Shown here piece after piece: positions 8,067-17,052 of a DNA stretch of 64,000 bases. Made by a program: the position numbers and the translations under genes. Source of the stretch: Marisediminicola sp040546025 (GTDB taxonomy: Bacteria; Actinomycetota; Actinomycetes; Actinomycetales; Microbacteriaceae); NCBI RefSeq assembly GCF_040546025.1, contig NZ_JBEPNA010000013.1:1-64000 (forward strand), in the 5' to 3' direction. The stretch's first letter is position 1. Each line of letters opens with the position of its first letter. The notes under the pieces are model-generated. The model was not told where the DNA came from, searched no databases, and worked only from the letters and a program-made list of their open reading frames with translations.

Positions 8067-9719
8067 ATGGAACTAAACGGCATTGGAGTCGGCCGGGGCC
8101 TCGCGATTGGCCCCATTATGAGGATGCCGGAGCCCCTCGCGGCTCCCGAACCCGGTCAACATGGCGGCGACGCCGACGCGGAATACGCGGCAGCCTCCGC
8201 CGCATTCACCGCGGTCGCTGAAGATCTGGTGCAGCGCGGCGCGAAGGCCGGCGGAACGGCTCAGGAGGTGCTCGAGGCCGCCGCGATGATGGCGCAGGAC
8301 CCCTCCCTCGCCGATGACGTCAAGGCCCGCATCAACGCCGGCACGACCGGCGAGCGCGCCGTATTCGAGGCATTCGCGACGTTCCAGGACATCCTCATCG
8401 GCATGGGCGGCTACATGGCCGAGCGGGCGACCGACCTCGGCGACGTGTCGCAGAGGATCATTGCCCGGCTGCGCGGCGTCGCGGCCCCCGGTATCCCCGA
8501 GAGCGACGAGCCATTCATCCTCGTCGCCCGTGATCTCGCTCCCGCCGACACGGCACAACTCGACCTCGCCAAGGTGCTCGCCCTGATCACCCGCGACGGC
8601 GGGCCGACCAGCCACACCGCCATCCTCGCCCGATCCAAGTCGATCCCCGCCATCGTGGGCGTTGTCAACGCATTAACCATCAAGGAGGGCACGCAGGTGC
8701 TCGCCGATGCCTCCACCGGGGTAATCACGATCGAGCCGGGACGCGAACTGCTCGAAGATGCCCGCGCCCGCATCGCCTCGCGCGCGGCCGCCCTGTCGGC
8801 CCCGATCACCGATGGTGCCCTCGCCGACGGCACGAGGATCCCGCTGCTGGCGAACCTCGGCAATCCGGCAGATGCGGCGAACGCCGTCGCCCTCGGAGCG
8901 GAGGGTGTCGGTTTGTTCCGCACCGAATTTCTCTTCCTCGACTCGAAGTCCGCGCCGACCGTCGAAGATCAGCAGAAGCAGTACACCGAGTTGCTCAGCC
9001 ACTTCGCGGGCAAGAAGGTCGTCGTCCGCGCGCTCGACGCTGGCGCCGACAAGCCGCTCAGCTTCCTCAACGACGCGCACGAGGAGAACCCGGCCCTCGG
9101 ACTCCGCGGGCTGCGTGCGCTCAGGGCAAGCGAGCACATCCTGCACGACCAGCTCGTGGCGCTCGCTGCGGCGGCCGCCGAGACCGATGCCGAGCTGTGG
9201 GTGATGGCGCCGATGGTGTCCGACTCCGAGGAGAGCGAGTATTTCGTGAACCTCGGCCGCGAACTGGGACTCACGACGGTCGGAGTGATGGCCGAGGTGC
9301 CCTCCCTCGCGCTCGTCGCCGACCAGGTGTTCGATTCGGCTGACTTCGTGAGCATCGGAACCAACGACCTGACGCAGTACACGATGGCCGCGGACCGGAT
9401 GCTCGGAAGCGTCGCCTCCTTCCAGGACCCGTGGCACCCCGCCGTGCTGCGTCTGGTCAAGATGCTCGGCGACGCCGGAGCCGCCGTCGGCAAGTCCGTC
9501 GGCATCTGCGGCGAGGCCGCGGCGGACCCCGAGCTCGCGATCGTGCTCGTCGGCCTCGGCGCGACCAGCCTGTCGATGACGCCGGCAGCGCTCGCCGACG
9601 TGCGGGCGGCACTCATGGAGGTCACGCTCGACCAGGCGAAGGCACGCGCGGCGCGTGCGCTCGCGGCCCGGTCGGCGGCCGGGGCGAGGGCGGCGGCGGC
9701 CGGGCCGGTGCTGGTCTAG
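8067..9719 (+). CDS. ptsI: PTS enzyme I (phosphoenolpyruvate-protein phosphotransferase)
   Basis: Enzyme I takes phosphate from PEP and passes it to HPr for sugar uptake. The start is ATG 8067, after the purine-rich AGAGGAAGAG; the open frame upstream lacks family similarity. The 550-residue product has the phosphohistidine site GGPTSHTAILARS (His183), the metal/PEP-binding barrel (GLFRTEFLF, VRALDAGADKPL) and the SIGTNDLTQYTMA motif with the C-terminal catalytic Cys in VGICGEAA. HPr is not adjacent. Within the window its only visible possible clients are the EIIA/EIIB pair at 29695-30410. Confidence 0.96.
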   Translation: MELNGIGVGRGLAIGPIMRMPEPLAAPEPGQHGGDADAEYAAASAAFTAVAEDLVQRGAKAGGTAQEVLEAAAMMAQDPSLADDVKARINAGTTGERAVFEAFATFQDILIGMGGYMAERATDLGDVSQRIIARLRGVAAPGIPESDEPFILVARDLAPADTAQLDLAKVLALITRDGGPTSHTAILARSKSIPAIVGVVNALTIKEGTQVLADASTGVITIEPGRELLEDARARIASRAAALSAPITDGALADGTRIPLLANLGNPADAANAVALGAEGVGLFRTEFLFLDSKSAPTVEDQQKQYTELLSHFAGKKVVVRALDAGADKPLSFLNDAHEENPALGLRGLRALRASEHILHDQLVALAAAAAETDAELWVMAPMVSDSEESEYFVNLGRELGLTTVGVMAEVPSLALVADQVFDSADFVSIGTNDLTQYTMAADRMLGSVASFQDPWHPAVLRLVKMLGDAGAAVGKSVGICGEAAADPELAIVLVGLGATSLSMTPAALADVRAALMEVTLDQAKARAARALAARSAAGARAAAAGPVLV

Positions 9720-9732
9720 CGGGGGAGTGCAT

Positions 9733-9765
9733 AAAAGCGGGGCCGACCGGGTCGGCCCCGCTTTT
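9733..9765. terminator. Strong bidirectional terminator between ptsI and sdhB
   Basis: A perfect 15-bp stem (9733-9747 with 9751-9765, AAAAGCGGGGCCGAC) closes a 3-nt loop, with A-tract and T-tract at its two ends. It therefore works as an intrinsic terminator in both directions for the convergent genes ptsI and sdhB. Confidence 0.93.
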
Positions 9766-9791
9766 GTGTCTGCTGTGCAGTGCTGCGCTGG

Positions 9792-10547
9792 CTACGCCTT
9801 GCCGCGCATGATCGCCTGCTTGACTTCGGAGATCGCCTGCGTGACCTGGATGCCGCGCGGGCACGCCTCGGTGCAGTTGAAGGTCGTGCGGCAGCGCCAC
9901 ACCCCCTCCTTGTCGTTGAGGATGTCGAGGCGAACCTGGGCTCCCTCGTCGCGGGAGTCGAAGATGAACCGGTGCGCGTTCACGATGGCGGCCGGCCCGA
10001 AGTACTGGCCGTCGGTCCAGAACACGGGGCAGCTCGAGGTGCACGCCGCGCAGAGGATGCACTTGGTGGTGTCGTCGAACCGCTCGCGCTCGGCGGGGCT
10101 CTGGCGGCGTTCCTTGTCGGGCTTGCTCGCCGCGATGAGGAAGGGCTGCACATCGGCGAAGCTCTTGAAGAACGGGTCCATGTTGACGATGAGGTCTTTT
10201 TCGAGCGGCAGGCCCTTGATCGCTTCAACGTAGATCGGCTTCGACAGGTCGAGGTCTTTGATCAGCGTCTTGCAGGCGAGGCGGTTGCGGCCGTTGATGC
10301 GCATCGCATCCGAGCCGCAGACGCCGTGTGCGCAGGAGCGGCGGAACGTCAGCGAGCCGTCCTGCTCCCACTTGATCTTGTGCAGGGCGTCGAGCACGCG
10401 GTCGGTCGGGTAGACCTCGACATCGAAGTCTTCCCAGCGCGGCTCCGTGTCCACCTCCGGGTCGAAGCGCCTGATGATCAGCGTCGCGGTGAAGGTGGGG
10501 ATGACGTCGGCTGCGGAGCTTTCACGCTCGAGCGTTGGAGCGCTCAT
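9792..10547 (-). CDS. sdhB: Succinate dehydrogenase iron-sulfur subunit
   Basis: The 251-residue electron-transfer subunit of complex II carries three clusters. The 2Fe-2S ligands are C72, C77, D80 and C92, with Asp in the third position as in E. coli SdhB. The 4Fe-4S and 3Fe-4S ligands fall in CILCAACTSSCP (C163, C166, C169, C173) and CRTTFNCTEACPRGI (C219, C225, C229). It passes electrons from SdhA to the membrane quinone site. Its ATG shares one base with the sdhA stop (TGATG), so the two are translationally coupled. Confidence 0.97.
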   Translation of the reverse strand: MSAPTLERESSAADVIPTFTATLIIRRFDPEVDTEPRWEDFDVEVYPTDRVLDALHKIKWEQDGSLTFRRSCAHGVCGSDAMRINGRNRLACKTLIKDLDLSKPIYVEAIKGLPLEKDLIVNMDPFFKSFADVQPFLIAASKPDKERRQSPAERERFDDTTKCILCAACTSSCPVFWTDGQYFGPAAIVNAHRFIFDSRDEGAQVRLDILNDKEGVWRCRTTFNCTEACPRGIQVTQAISEVKQAIMRGKA

Positions 10548-12376
10548 CAGTACTTCCTCTCCATCGGGGGATAGTTGGTGATGACGACCGGCTTGGTGTC
10601 GAGCCGGATGTGCTCACCCGCATCGGCCGACTCGGGATCGCCCGTCAGGTAGGCCATGGTGTGCACGAGGTAGTTCGCGTCGTCGCGAGTCGGGAAGTCC
10701 TCGCGGAAGTGTCCTCCACGGCTCTCCTTGCGCGAGCGCGCCGAGTAGACGAGCACCTCGGCGAGGTCGAGCAAGAAGCCCAGCTCGACGGCCTCGAGCA
10801 GGTCGGTGTTGAACCGCTTGCCCTTGTCCTGCACAGCGATGTTCTTGTATCTGGCGCGCAGGCGCTCAATGAGCTCGGTGACCTCGCGGAGCGACTTTTC
10901 GGTGCGGTAGACCTGAGCGTTGCGGTCCATCGACTCCTGCAGCTCGCGGCGAATGTCGGAGATCCGCTCGGTGCCGTTGCCCTGGCGCACTCCGGCCAGG
11001 ACGGCGAGGACGCCGGCGGCCGGGTCGACCGGCAGCGGCACGAACTGGGCGGTCTTGACGTATTCGACGGCGTTCTTGCCGGCTCGCTTGCCGAACACGT
11101 TGATGTCGAGCAGCGAGTTGGTGCCGAGGCGGTTGGAGCCGTGCACGCTGACGCAGGCGCACTCGCCGGCGGCATAGAGGCCGGGTACCACGGTGGTGTT
11201 GTCGCTGAGCACCTCGGCGTTGACGTTGGTCGGGATGCCGCCCATCGCGTAGTGCGCGGTCGGCAGCACCGGAACGGGCTCGTAGTACGGCTCGACACCG
11301 AGATAGGTGCGCGCGAACTCGGTGATGTCGGGCAGCTTCGCGTCGATCACCGCAGGCTCGAGGTGGGTGATATCGAGGAAGACGTAGTCCTTGTTCGGGC
11401 CTCCGCCACGTCCCTCGCGAATTTCGGTCGCCATGCAGCGCGCGATGATGTCACGCGGCGCGAGGTCCTTGATGGTCGGCGCGTATCGCTCCATGAAGCG
11501 CTCGCCCTCGCTGTTGCGCAGGATCGCACCCTCGCCGCGGGCCGCCTCGGAGAGCAGGATGCCCAGCCCGGCGAGACCGGTCGGGTGGAACTGGAAGAAC
11601 TCCATGTCCTCGAGCGGAAGACCCTTGCGCCAGATGATGCCGACGCCGTCGCCGGTGAGGGTGTGGGCGTTCGAGGTCGTCTTGAAGATCTTTCCGTAGC
11701 CGCCGGTCGCGAAGATGATCGCCTTGGCCTGGAACACGTGGATCTCGCCGGTCGCGAGCTCATAGGCGACGACGCCCGACGGCTTGCGGGTCGCCTGGCC
11801 CTTCTTCGCTCCGGGCACGTCGGTCATGAGCAGGTCCAGCACGTAGAACTCGTTGAAGAAGTTGATGCCGTGCTTGACGCAGTTTTGGTAGAGAGTCTGC
11901 AGGATCATGTGGCCGGTGCGGTCCGCGGCGTAGCACGCGCGCCGCACGGGCGCCTTGCCGTGCTCGGCCGTGTGGCCGCCGAAGCGACGCTGGTCGATCT
12001 TGCCGTCGGGGGTGCGGTTGAACGGCAGGCCCATGTTCTCGAGGTCGATGACCGCGTCGATGGCTTCCTTCGCGAGGATCTCCGCTGCATCCTGGTCGAC
12101 GAGGTAGTCGCCGCCCTTGACGGTGTCGAAGGTGTGCCATTCCCAGTTGTCTTCCTCGACGTTGGCGAGCGCGGCGGCCATACCGCCCTGCGCCGCACCC
12201 GTGTGCGACCTGGTCGGGTAGAGCTTGGAGATGACCGCAGTGTTGGCGTGCGGTCCGGCTTCGATCGCCGCGCGCATCCCCGCCCCGCCTGCTCCGACGA
12301 TGACGACGTCGTGCTGGTGGTAGTGGATGCCGTCGATGACGGTGCCGCGCGTGTTCTCGTCGGTCGCGGCGCTCAA
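10547..12376 (-). CDS. sdhA: Succinate dehydrogenase flavoprotein subunit
   Basis: The 609-residue protein oxidises succinate to fumarate with covalent FAD. The FAD-binding GAGGAG lies at residues 28-33 and the FAD-linking His is in TRSHTGAAQGG (about residue 58). Catalytic segments HPTGL, RGEGAILRN and the late RLGTNSLLD motif are present. The length is normal for the family. It overlaps sdhD by 4 nt upstream and sdhB by 1 nt downstream, so the four genes form one operon in the order sdhC-sdhD-sdhA-sdhB. Confidence 0.97.
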   Translation of the reverse strand: MSAATDENTRGTVIDGIHYHQHDVVIVGAGGAGMRAAIEAGPHANTAVISKLYPTRSHTGAAQGGMAAALANVEEDNWEWHTFDTVKGGDYLVDQDAAEILAKEAIDAVIDLENMGLPFNRTPDGKIDQRRFGGHTAEHGKAPVRRACYAADRTGHMILQTLYQNCVKHGINFFNEFYVLDLLMTDVPGAKKGQATRKPSGVVAYELATGEIHVFQAKAIIFATGGYGKIFKTTSNAHTLTGDGVGIIWRKGLPLEDMEFFQFHPTGLAGLGILLSEAARGEGAILRNSEGERFMERYAPTIKDLAPRDIIARCMATEIREGRGGGPNKDYVFLDITHLEPAVIDAKLPDITEFARTYLGVEPYYEPVPVLPTAHYAMGGIPTNVNAEVLSDNTTVVPGLYAAGECACVSVHGSNRLGTNSLLDINVFGKRAGKNAVEYVKTAQFVPLPVDPAAGVLAVLAGVRQGNGTERISDIRRELQESMDRNAQVYRTEKSLREVTELIERLRARYKNIAVQDKGKRFNTDLLEAVELGFLLDLAEVLVYSARSRKESRGGHFREDFPTRDDANYLVHTMAYLTGDPESADAGEHIRLDTKPVVITNYPPMERKY

Positions 12377-12831
12377 GGTCGACCTGCCGCGCAGAACGAC
12401 GGAAGGAGATCGGCGGGAGCGCCGACCGGGCAGGGCTCAAAGGTGTAGATCACGAGGGTTCCCAGGATAAGCAGTACAACGGTGGACACGATGAGCGCGC
12501 CCGTGAAGATGGTGCGGAGGAGAGCGTTGCTCGCGTAGTCGTTGACGATCGTGCGCATGCCGTTGGCGCCGTGGATGAGGGCGAGCCAGAGCAGGGCGGT
12601 GTCCCAGGCGATCCAGAACGGGTCGGCCCACTTGCCGGCGACGAAGGCGAAGTCGATAGCCTTGACGCCCTCGCCGGCGATGAGGTTGACGAAGAGGTGC
12701 CCGAAGATGAGCACGACGAGGACCACCCCGCTCGCGCGCATGTAGATCCAGCCCCACTTCTCGAGGTTGACGCCGCGGCGGGTTGCCGCCCCGCGAGGGG
12801 CCCTCGGGGATTCGATGTTGACAGTCGACAT
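12373..12831 (-). CDS. sdhD: Succinate dehydrogenase membrane anchor subunit
   Basis: The 152-residue hydrophobic subunit has three membrane helices. The haem/quinone-binding region includes YMRASGVVLVVLIFGHLFVN and a second histidine in ALIHGANGMRTIVNDY, the typical SdhD signature. It anchors SdhAB to the membrane and helps form the quinone site. It lies 3 nt after sdhC and overlaps sdhA by 4 nt. The Cys- and Pro-rich C-terminal tail (FEPCPVGAPADLL) is unusual but reads through cleanly. Confidence 0.9.
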   Translation of the reverse strand: MSTVNIESPRAPRGAATRRGVNLEKWGWIYMRASGVVLVVLIFGHLFVNLIAGEGVKAIDFAFVAGKWADPFWIAWDTALLWLALIHGANGMRTIVNDYASNALLRTIFTGALIVSTVVLLILGTLVIYTFEPCPVGAPADLLPSFCAAGRP

Positions 12832-12834
12832 GTT

Positions 12835-13284
12835 CTAGCCTCCGAACACGTTCATGAGGTGGCGGGGGGCGAAGCCGATGAGCAGGATGACCCAGAGCAG
12901 GATCACGACCACGAACATGAGCTTGTGGTATCGCGGTCCGACGCTCCAGAAGTCGATCAGGATGATGCGCAGCCCGTTGAGGGCGTGGAAGCCGATCGCG
13001 ACGACGAGGCCGAGTTCACCGAGCCCCATGACGGGCGTCTTGTACGACTCGATCACGACGTTGTAGGCCTCGGGGCTCACCCGCACGAGTGCCGTGTCGA
13101 GAATGTGCACGAGGAGGAAGAAGAAGATGGCGACGCCGGTGATGCGGTGCAGCACCCACGACCACATTCCGGTGTTGCCTCGGTAGAGCGTTCCGGCCGG
13201 AGCTTTGGGGGCTCGGATCCGGGGCAGCGGGTACTTATTGACCCGGCCAGCGGTGGCGAGGCCTCCCGCGGATTTCTCAGACAC
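12835..13284 (-). CDS. sdhC: Succinate dehydrogenase cytochrome b556 subunit
   Basis: I chose GTG 13284 (VSEKSAGGLATAGRV) because GGGAGGG lies about 8 bases before it; the ATG 45 bp upstream has no such site. The 149-residue product has three membrane helices and the family signature SWVLHRITGVAIFFFLLVHILDTA with the haem-ligand histidines, plus GFHALNGLRIILIDF. It is the first gene of the sdhCDAB operon. The divergently placed region to 13403 would hold the operon promoter. Confidence 0.92.
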   Translation of the reverse strand: MSEKSAGGLATAGRVNKYPLPRIRAPKAPAGTLYRGNTGMWSWVLHRITGVAIFFFLLVHILDTALVRVSPEAYNVVIESYKTPVMGLGELGLVVAIGFHALNGLRIILIDFWSVGPRYHKLMFVVVILLWVILLIGFAPRHLMNVFGG

Positions 13285-13402
13285 GAGTAACCCTCCCTGC
13301 GGATGATTGTGGCCCCGACGCCGGGGCAAGCATTCGTTCGTTGGCCGAACGGCTCCAGTCTATTCCCGGGGTGACGGGGCAGGGTGCACCCCAGACGCAC
13401 AA

Positions 13403-14602
13403 CTAGCTCGACGTCGAGATACTTCCGGCCCCGTCGCGGGCGGGTGCCGCGGAGCGGTGCTCGCGCCCGACGTCGGCGTCCCTGCGTGCGATGGTGCGCG
13501 AGTAGTGGCCCATGAGGTCGGCGCACACGCTCTCCCACGACCTGCCGAGCACCGCGCGCCGGCCGGCCTCGCCCATCCGCAGTCGTAGCGCCGGATCAGC
13601 GGCGAGCGCCCGGACGAAGGACCGCAGCTCCGCACCGTCGCCCGGCTCGAACAGGAACCCGTCGATCCCATGCGCGACAAGGTCGATGGGTCCGCCGGCT
13701 TTGGGCGCGACCACCGGCAGGCCACTGGCGTGCGCCTCCTGCAGGGTCTGCCCGAAGGTCTCCTCTGTGCCGGTGTGCACGAACGCGTCGAAGCTCGCAT
13801 ACGCGGTGGCGAGTTCGGCCCCCGTGAGTACGCCGAGGTAGCTGACCGGCACGCCCCTGAGCGCGCGCTCGACCTGGGGCAGCGCCGGACCGCCGCCGAC
13901 AATCGCGAGGCGGATGCCGGGCACTCCGCGGAGTGCGGCGAGCTGATCGAGTCGCTTCTCCGGGGCGATGCGACCGACGTACCCGATGATCGTCTCGCCG
14001 TTCGGCGCAAGCCGCTGACGAAGCCGGGCAGCGTCGGGGGAGGCGCGGTTTCGCGGGTGGTAACCCGCCAGATCGACCCCTCGTCCCCACCGGACGAGAT
14101 TGCCCACGCCCGCGGCCGAGAGGTCGGACATGGATGCCGAGGACGGCACGAGGGTGACGTCGGCACCCTCGTGCACCCAGCGCACGAGCCGCCAGGCAAT
14201 CCCGGTGGCGCGCCCGAGCTTGTTGCGGCGCGCGTAGCCGGCGACATCCGTCTGAAAGATTGCCACGGACGGGATGCCGGCGCGGCGGGCGGCGGCGATC
14301 GCCTGGGCGCCGAGCAGGAACGGGGATGCCGCATGGACGATGTCGGGCCGGAAGTCGCCCAGCAGCTTCTGCACGAGCGGGCTCGGGAGCCCCACCGGGA
14401 ACTGGCGGTATGCAACATAGGGCACGGCGTGCACCGGGAACCCGGCGTAGCTCGCGGGGGCGCCGGCGGCGGGGGCGATTACGATCGCCTCGTGGCCGGC
14501 GTCGGCAAGGTGCTCGAGCACTTTGCACACGCTCGTGGTGACACCGTTGAGGGTGGGCAGAAAACTCTCGCTGACGACTGCGACTCGCACGTGGCTCCCC
14601 AA
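13403..14602 (-). CDS. GT4 glycosyltransferase, MgtA-like mannosyltransferase
   Basis: The 399-residue GT-B enzyme has an N-terminal acceptor domain (VAVVSESFLPTLNGVTTSV) and a C-terminal nucleotide-sugar domain with GYVGRIAPEKRLDQL and the EX7E motif in HTGTEETFGQTLQEAHASG. The N-terminus closely resembles actinobacterial GDP-mannose-dependent alpha-mannosyltransferases (MgtA/PimB type), which build phosphoinositol mannosides or glycolipids at the inner face of the membrane. The divergent GDP-mannose pyrophosphorylase gene supports mannose as donor. The exact acceptor is not visible. Confidence 0.85.
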   Translation of the reverse strand: MGSHVRVAVVSESFLPTLNGVTTSVCKVLEHLADAGHEAIVIAPAAGAPASYAGFPVHAVPYVAYRQFPVGLPSPLVQKLLGDFRPDIVHAASPFLLGAQAIAAARRAGIPSVAIFQTDVAGYARRNKLGRATGIAWRLVRWVHEGADVTLVPSSASMSDLSAAGVGNLVRWGRGVDLAGYHPRNRASPDAARLRQRLAPNGETIIGYVGRIAPEKRLDQLAALRGVPGIRLAIVGGGPALPQVERALRGVPVSYLGVLTGAELATAYASFDAFVHTGTEETFGQTLQEAHASGLPVVAPKAGGPIDLVAHGIDGFLFEPGDGAELRSFVRALAADPALRLRMGEAGRRAVLGRSWESVCADLMGHYSRTIARRDADVGREHRSAAPARDGAGSISTSS

Positions 14603-14687
14603 TCAGGCTCCCGACGCCTGCGAGGCTAGGCGCCGCCGATGGCGTGCCGGTGAACCGCCGATTAAGGGCGTGCGCTGGGCCTCGCGT

Positions 14688-14693
14688 TAGGCT
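14688..14693 (+). promoter_or_regulatory. Probable -10 box, leaderless manC-like promoter
   Basis: TAGGCT sits 6 nt before the ATG at 14700 and no ribosome-binding site intervenes, the layout of a leaderless actinobacterial transcript. Confidence 0.5.
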
Positions 14694-14699
14694 GACGCC

Positions 14700-15821
14700 A
14701 TGACTTCGCAGCGGGATGGACTCGACAGGTTCTACAGCATCATCCCCGCGGGAGGGATCGGTTCGCGCCTGTGGCCGCTGTCCCGCGCCGACGCCCCGAA
14801 GTTTCTGCATGACCTCACCGGGTCGGGAAGCACGCTGCTCCGCGCGACGTGGGATCGCCTCGCGCCGCTCTCGGGAGAGGACCGCATCATGGTCGTCACC
14901 GGGCGGGCGCATCGAGCGGCGGTCGAGGGACAGCTGCCCAATCTCACCGATCCGAACGTGGTGCTCGAGAGTGAGCCAAAGGACTCGTCCGCGGCGATCG
15001 GCCTCGCGGCGGCGATCCTTGAGCATCGGGAGCCCGGCGTCATCGTGGGCTCGTTCGCGGCCGACCATGTGATCGCCGACCAGAAGGCCTTCCGCCGCGC
15101 CGTCGTCGCGGCGGTCGCGGCGGCGGATGCCGGCTACATCGCCACTATCGGCATCACGCCGACCGAGCCGGCCATCGGGTTCGGCTACATCCACTGCGCC
15201 GGCCAGCTCAACATCGCCGCGTCGCCGACGGCCGTCCGGGCCGACACCTTCGTCGAGAAGCCCGACCTCGAGACCGCGAAGGACTATGTCGAGGACGGCA
15301 ACTACCTGTGGAACGGCGGCATGTTCATCTCGCGGGCCGACGTGCTGCTCGCACAGCTCGGCGAATCCGAGCCCGCGCTCCTCGCCGGACTCACCGAACT
15401 CGCGGAGGCGTGGGACACCCCGCGTCGAGGCGCTGTCGTCGACAGGGTCTGGCCGACACTCAAGAAAATCGCGATCGACTATTCCGTTGCGGAGCCCGCG
15501 GCCAAGGCGGGACGCCTCGCCGTCATCCCCGGTGACTTCGACTGGGACGATGTCGGCGACTTCGCGGCCATCGCCAAGCTCCACTCCACTGGCGGGCCAT
15601 CCAACCTCGCGATCCTCGGCGAGAACGCGAGGGTGCTCGCCGACTCGTCCAGTGGCATCGTCGTCAGCCAGACCGGGCGGCTCATCTCCCTCATCGGAGT
15701 CTCCGACATTGTCGTCGTGGACACGCCGGACGCGCTCCTCGTCACGACGAGCGCGAATGCGCAGCGAGTGAAGGCCGTCGTCGACGCGCTCAAGCTCTCC
15801 GGCAGCAACGACGTGCTCTGA
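14700..15821 (+). CDS. manC: Mannose-1-phosphate guanylyltransferase
   Basis: The 373-residue nucleotidyltransferase makes GDP-mannose from GTP and mannose-1-phosphate. The signature PAGGIGSRLWPLSR lies at residues 16-29 with the conserved Lys at 34 (APKFLHDL), followed by FAADHVI and TFVEKPDLETAKDYV in the sugar-phosphate site. It lacks the long C-terminal isomerase domain of bifunctional enzymes. It lies divergent from a mannosyltransferase-like gene. Its TGA overlaps the ATG of the following BMP lipoprotein gene, so a housekeeping sugar-nucleotide gene is coupled to a nucleoside-uptake gene. Confidence 0.92.
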   Translation: MTSQRDGLDRFYSIIPAGGIGSRLWPLSRADAPKFLHDLTGSGSTLLRATWDRLAPLSGEDRIMVVTGRAHRAAVEGQLPNLTDPNVVLESEPKDSSAAIGLAAAILEHREPGVIVGSFAADHVIADQKAFRRAVVAAVAAADAGYIATIGITPTEPAIGFGYIHCAGQLNIAASPTAVRADTFVEKPDLETAKDYVEDGNYLWNGGMFISRADVLLAQLGESEPALLAGLTELAEAWDTPRRGAVVDRVWPTLKKIAIDYSVAEPAAKAGRLAVIPGDFDWDDVGDFAAIAKLHSTGGPSNLAILGENARVLADSSSGIVVSQTGRLISLIGVSDIVVVDTPDALLVTTSANAQRVKAVVDALKLSGSNDVL

Positions 15822-16888
15822 TGTCGAACACTCGCCGCTTCCGCCCCGCCATCGCCGCTCTCTCGCTCGGCAGTATCCTCGTCCTCACCGGGTGCGCGAC
15901 CCCGCCCGAGCAGGGGCCTGCGACGGAGTCGGATTTCTGCGCGGTCATGGTGACCAACTCGGGAGGCCTCGAGGATCGCTCGTTCAACCAGTCCAGCTGG
16001 GTCGGCTTGCAGCAGGCCGAGGAGGACCTCGGCATCGGGGCCCAAGTGCTGGTCTCCACCTCGGAGTCAGACCTGGCCCCCAACGTGCAGGCGGCCGTCG
16101 ACACCGGGTGCGGCTTGATCCTCACCGTGGGCTACGAACTGGCCCCGGCGACAGCGGAGCAGGCGGAGCTCAACCCCGACGTCGACTTCGCGATCGTCGA
16201 CGAGCAGATCGATGGGCCCAACGTGAAGCCGATCGTGTTCGACACCGCCCAAGCGGCATTCCTCGCGGGCTACCTCGCCGCCGGGGTCAGCACCACGGGT
16301 ATCGTCGCGACGTTCGGCGGGGGAAACCAGCCGCCGGTCACCCTGTTCATGGACGGCTTCGTCGACGGCGTCGCGAAGTACAACGAGGTGCACAGCACCA
16401 CGGTCGTCGCCCTCGGCTGGGACAAGGCGAGTCAGGACGGCGTGTTCACGGGCGACTTCGAAGACACAGGCAAGGGACTCGCCACCACGCGGGCGTTCAT
16501 CGACCAGGGCGCCGACGTGATCCTGCCGGTCGCCGGACAAGTCGGTGAGGGTGCCGCCGCTGCGGCTCGCGACGCCGACGGTGTCGCGATCATCTGGGTC
16601 GACAACGACGGCTTCGAGACCCTCCCCGTCGACTACCGCGACCTCGTGCTCACCTCCGTGCTGAAGAACACTGGCGACGCGGTGGCCGAAATCGCGCGGA
16701 CGAGCAGCGTGGATGCCTTCACGAATGCGCCCTACATCGGCACTCTCGAGAACGGCGGCGTCGGCCTCGCCCCTTACCATTCCCTCGCCTCGCGCGTGCC
16801 CGCCGAGCTTTCCGCTGAGCTCGATGGCCTGCGCGCGGCGATCATCGACGGCTCGCTCGTGATCAGCTCGCCGAGCGCACCGGAGTAG
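15821..16888 (+). CDS. BMP-family nucleoside-binding lipoprotein (first copy)
   Basis: The 355-residue protein has a lipoprotein signal with lipobox LTGC (Cys25), so it is anchored outside the membrane. The body is the BmpA/PnrA fold that binds purine nucleosides: SGGLEDRSFNQSSW, LILTVGYELAPAT, VFDTAQAAFLAGYLAAG and VATFGGGN are family hallmarks. It is a paralogue of the next gene with the same internal motifs. Its ATG overlaps the manC stop. It probably feeds the ABC transporter encoded downstream. Confidence 0.9.
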   Translation: MSNTRRFRPAIAALSLGSILVLTGCATPPEQGPATESDFCAVMVTNSGGLEDRSFNQSSWVGLQQAEEDLGIGAQVLVSTSESDLAPNVQAAVDTGCGLILTVGYELAPATAEQAELNPDVDFAIVDEQIDGPNVKPIVFDTAQAAFLAGYLAAGVSTTGIVATFGGGNQPPVTLFMDGFVDGVAKYNEVHSTTVVALGWDKASQDGVFTGDFEDTGKGLATTRAFIDQGADVILPVAGQVGEGAAAAARDADGVAIIWVDNDGFETLPVDYRDLVLTSVLKNTGDAVAEIARTSSVDAFTNAPYIGTLENGGVGLAPYHSLASRVPAELSAELDGLRAAIIDGSLVISSPSAPE

Positions 16889-16980
16889 ACGCGGGAGAAC
16901 CTCCCGGTTACACCGGGGTTTCGGCCGGATCCCGGATTTGTAACCATTGGGCGACGGGACCTCAATTGTTGCCTCGTCGT

Positions 16981-17000
16981 GACGTAACGTGTCGTAACGT
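16981..17000. promoter_or_regulatory. Candidate operator: 10-bp direct repeats
   Basis: GACGTAACGT and GTCGTAACGT lie back to back, repeating CGTAACGT at exactly one helical turn, 53 bp before the TTG start of the second BMP gene. A regulator binding both sites on one face of the helix would be well placed to control the transporter genes. The factor is unknown. Confidence 0.4.
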
Positions 17001-17052
17001 TGGCCCAATGCGGCCCGGCATCCGAATTCCGGGCACCACCCTGGAGGACACC

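Noticed and set aside
10535..12448. Very long open frame antisense to sdhA (637 codons)
   Set aside because: It mirrors the third-position GC bias of sdhA, has the low-complexity Arg/Val/Asp/Leu composition of shadow frames and no family motif.
13596..15584. Long minus-strand frame covering the manC-like gene and part of the GT4 gene
   Set aside because: Two recognisable proteins in other frames occupy the same DNA, and the frame crosses their promoter region without motifs.
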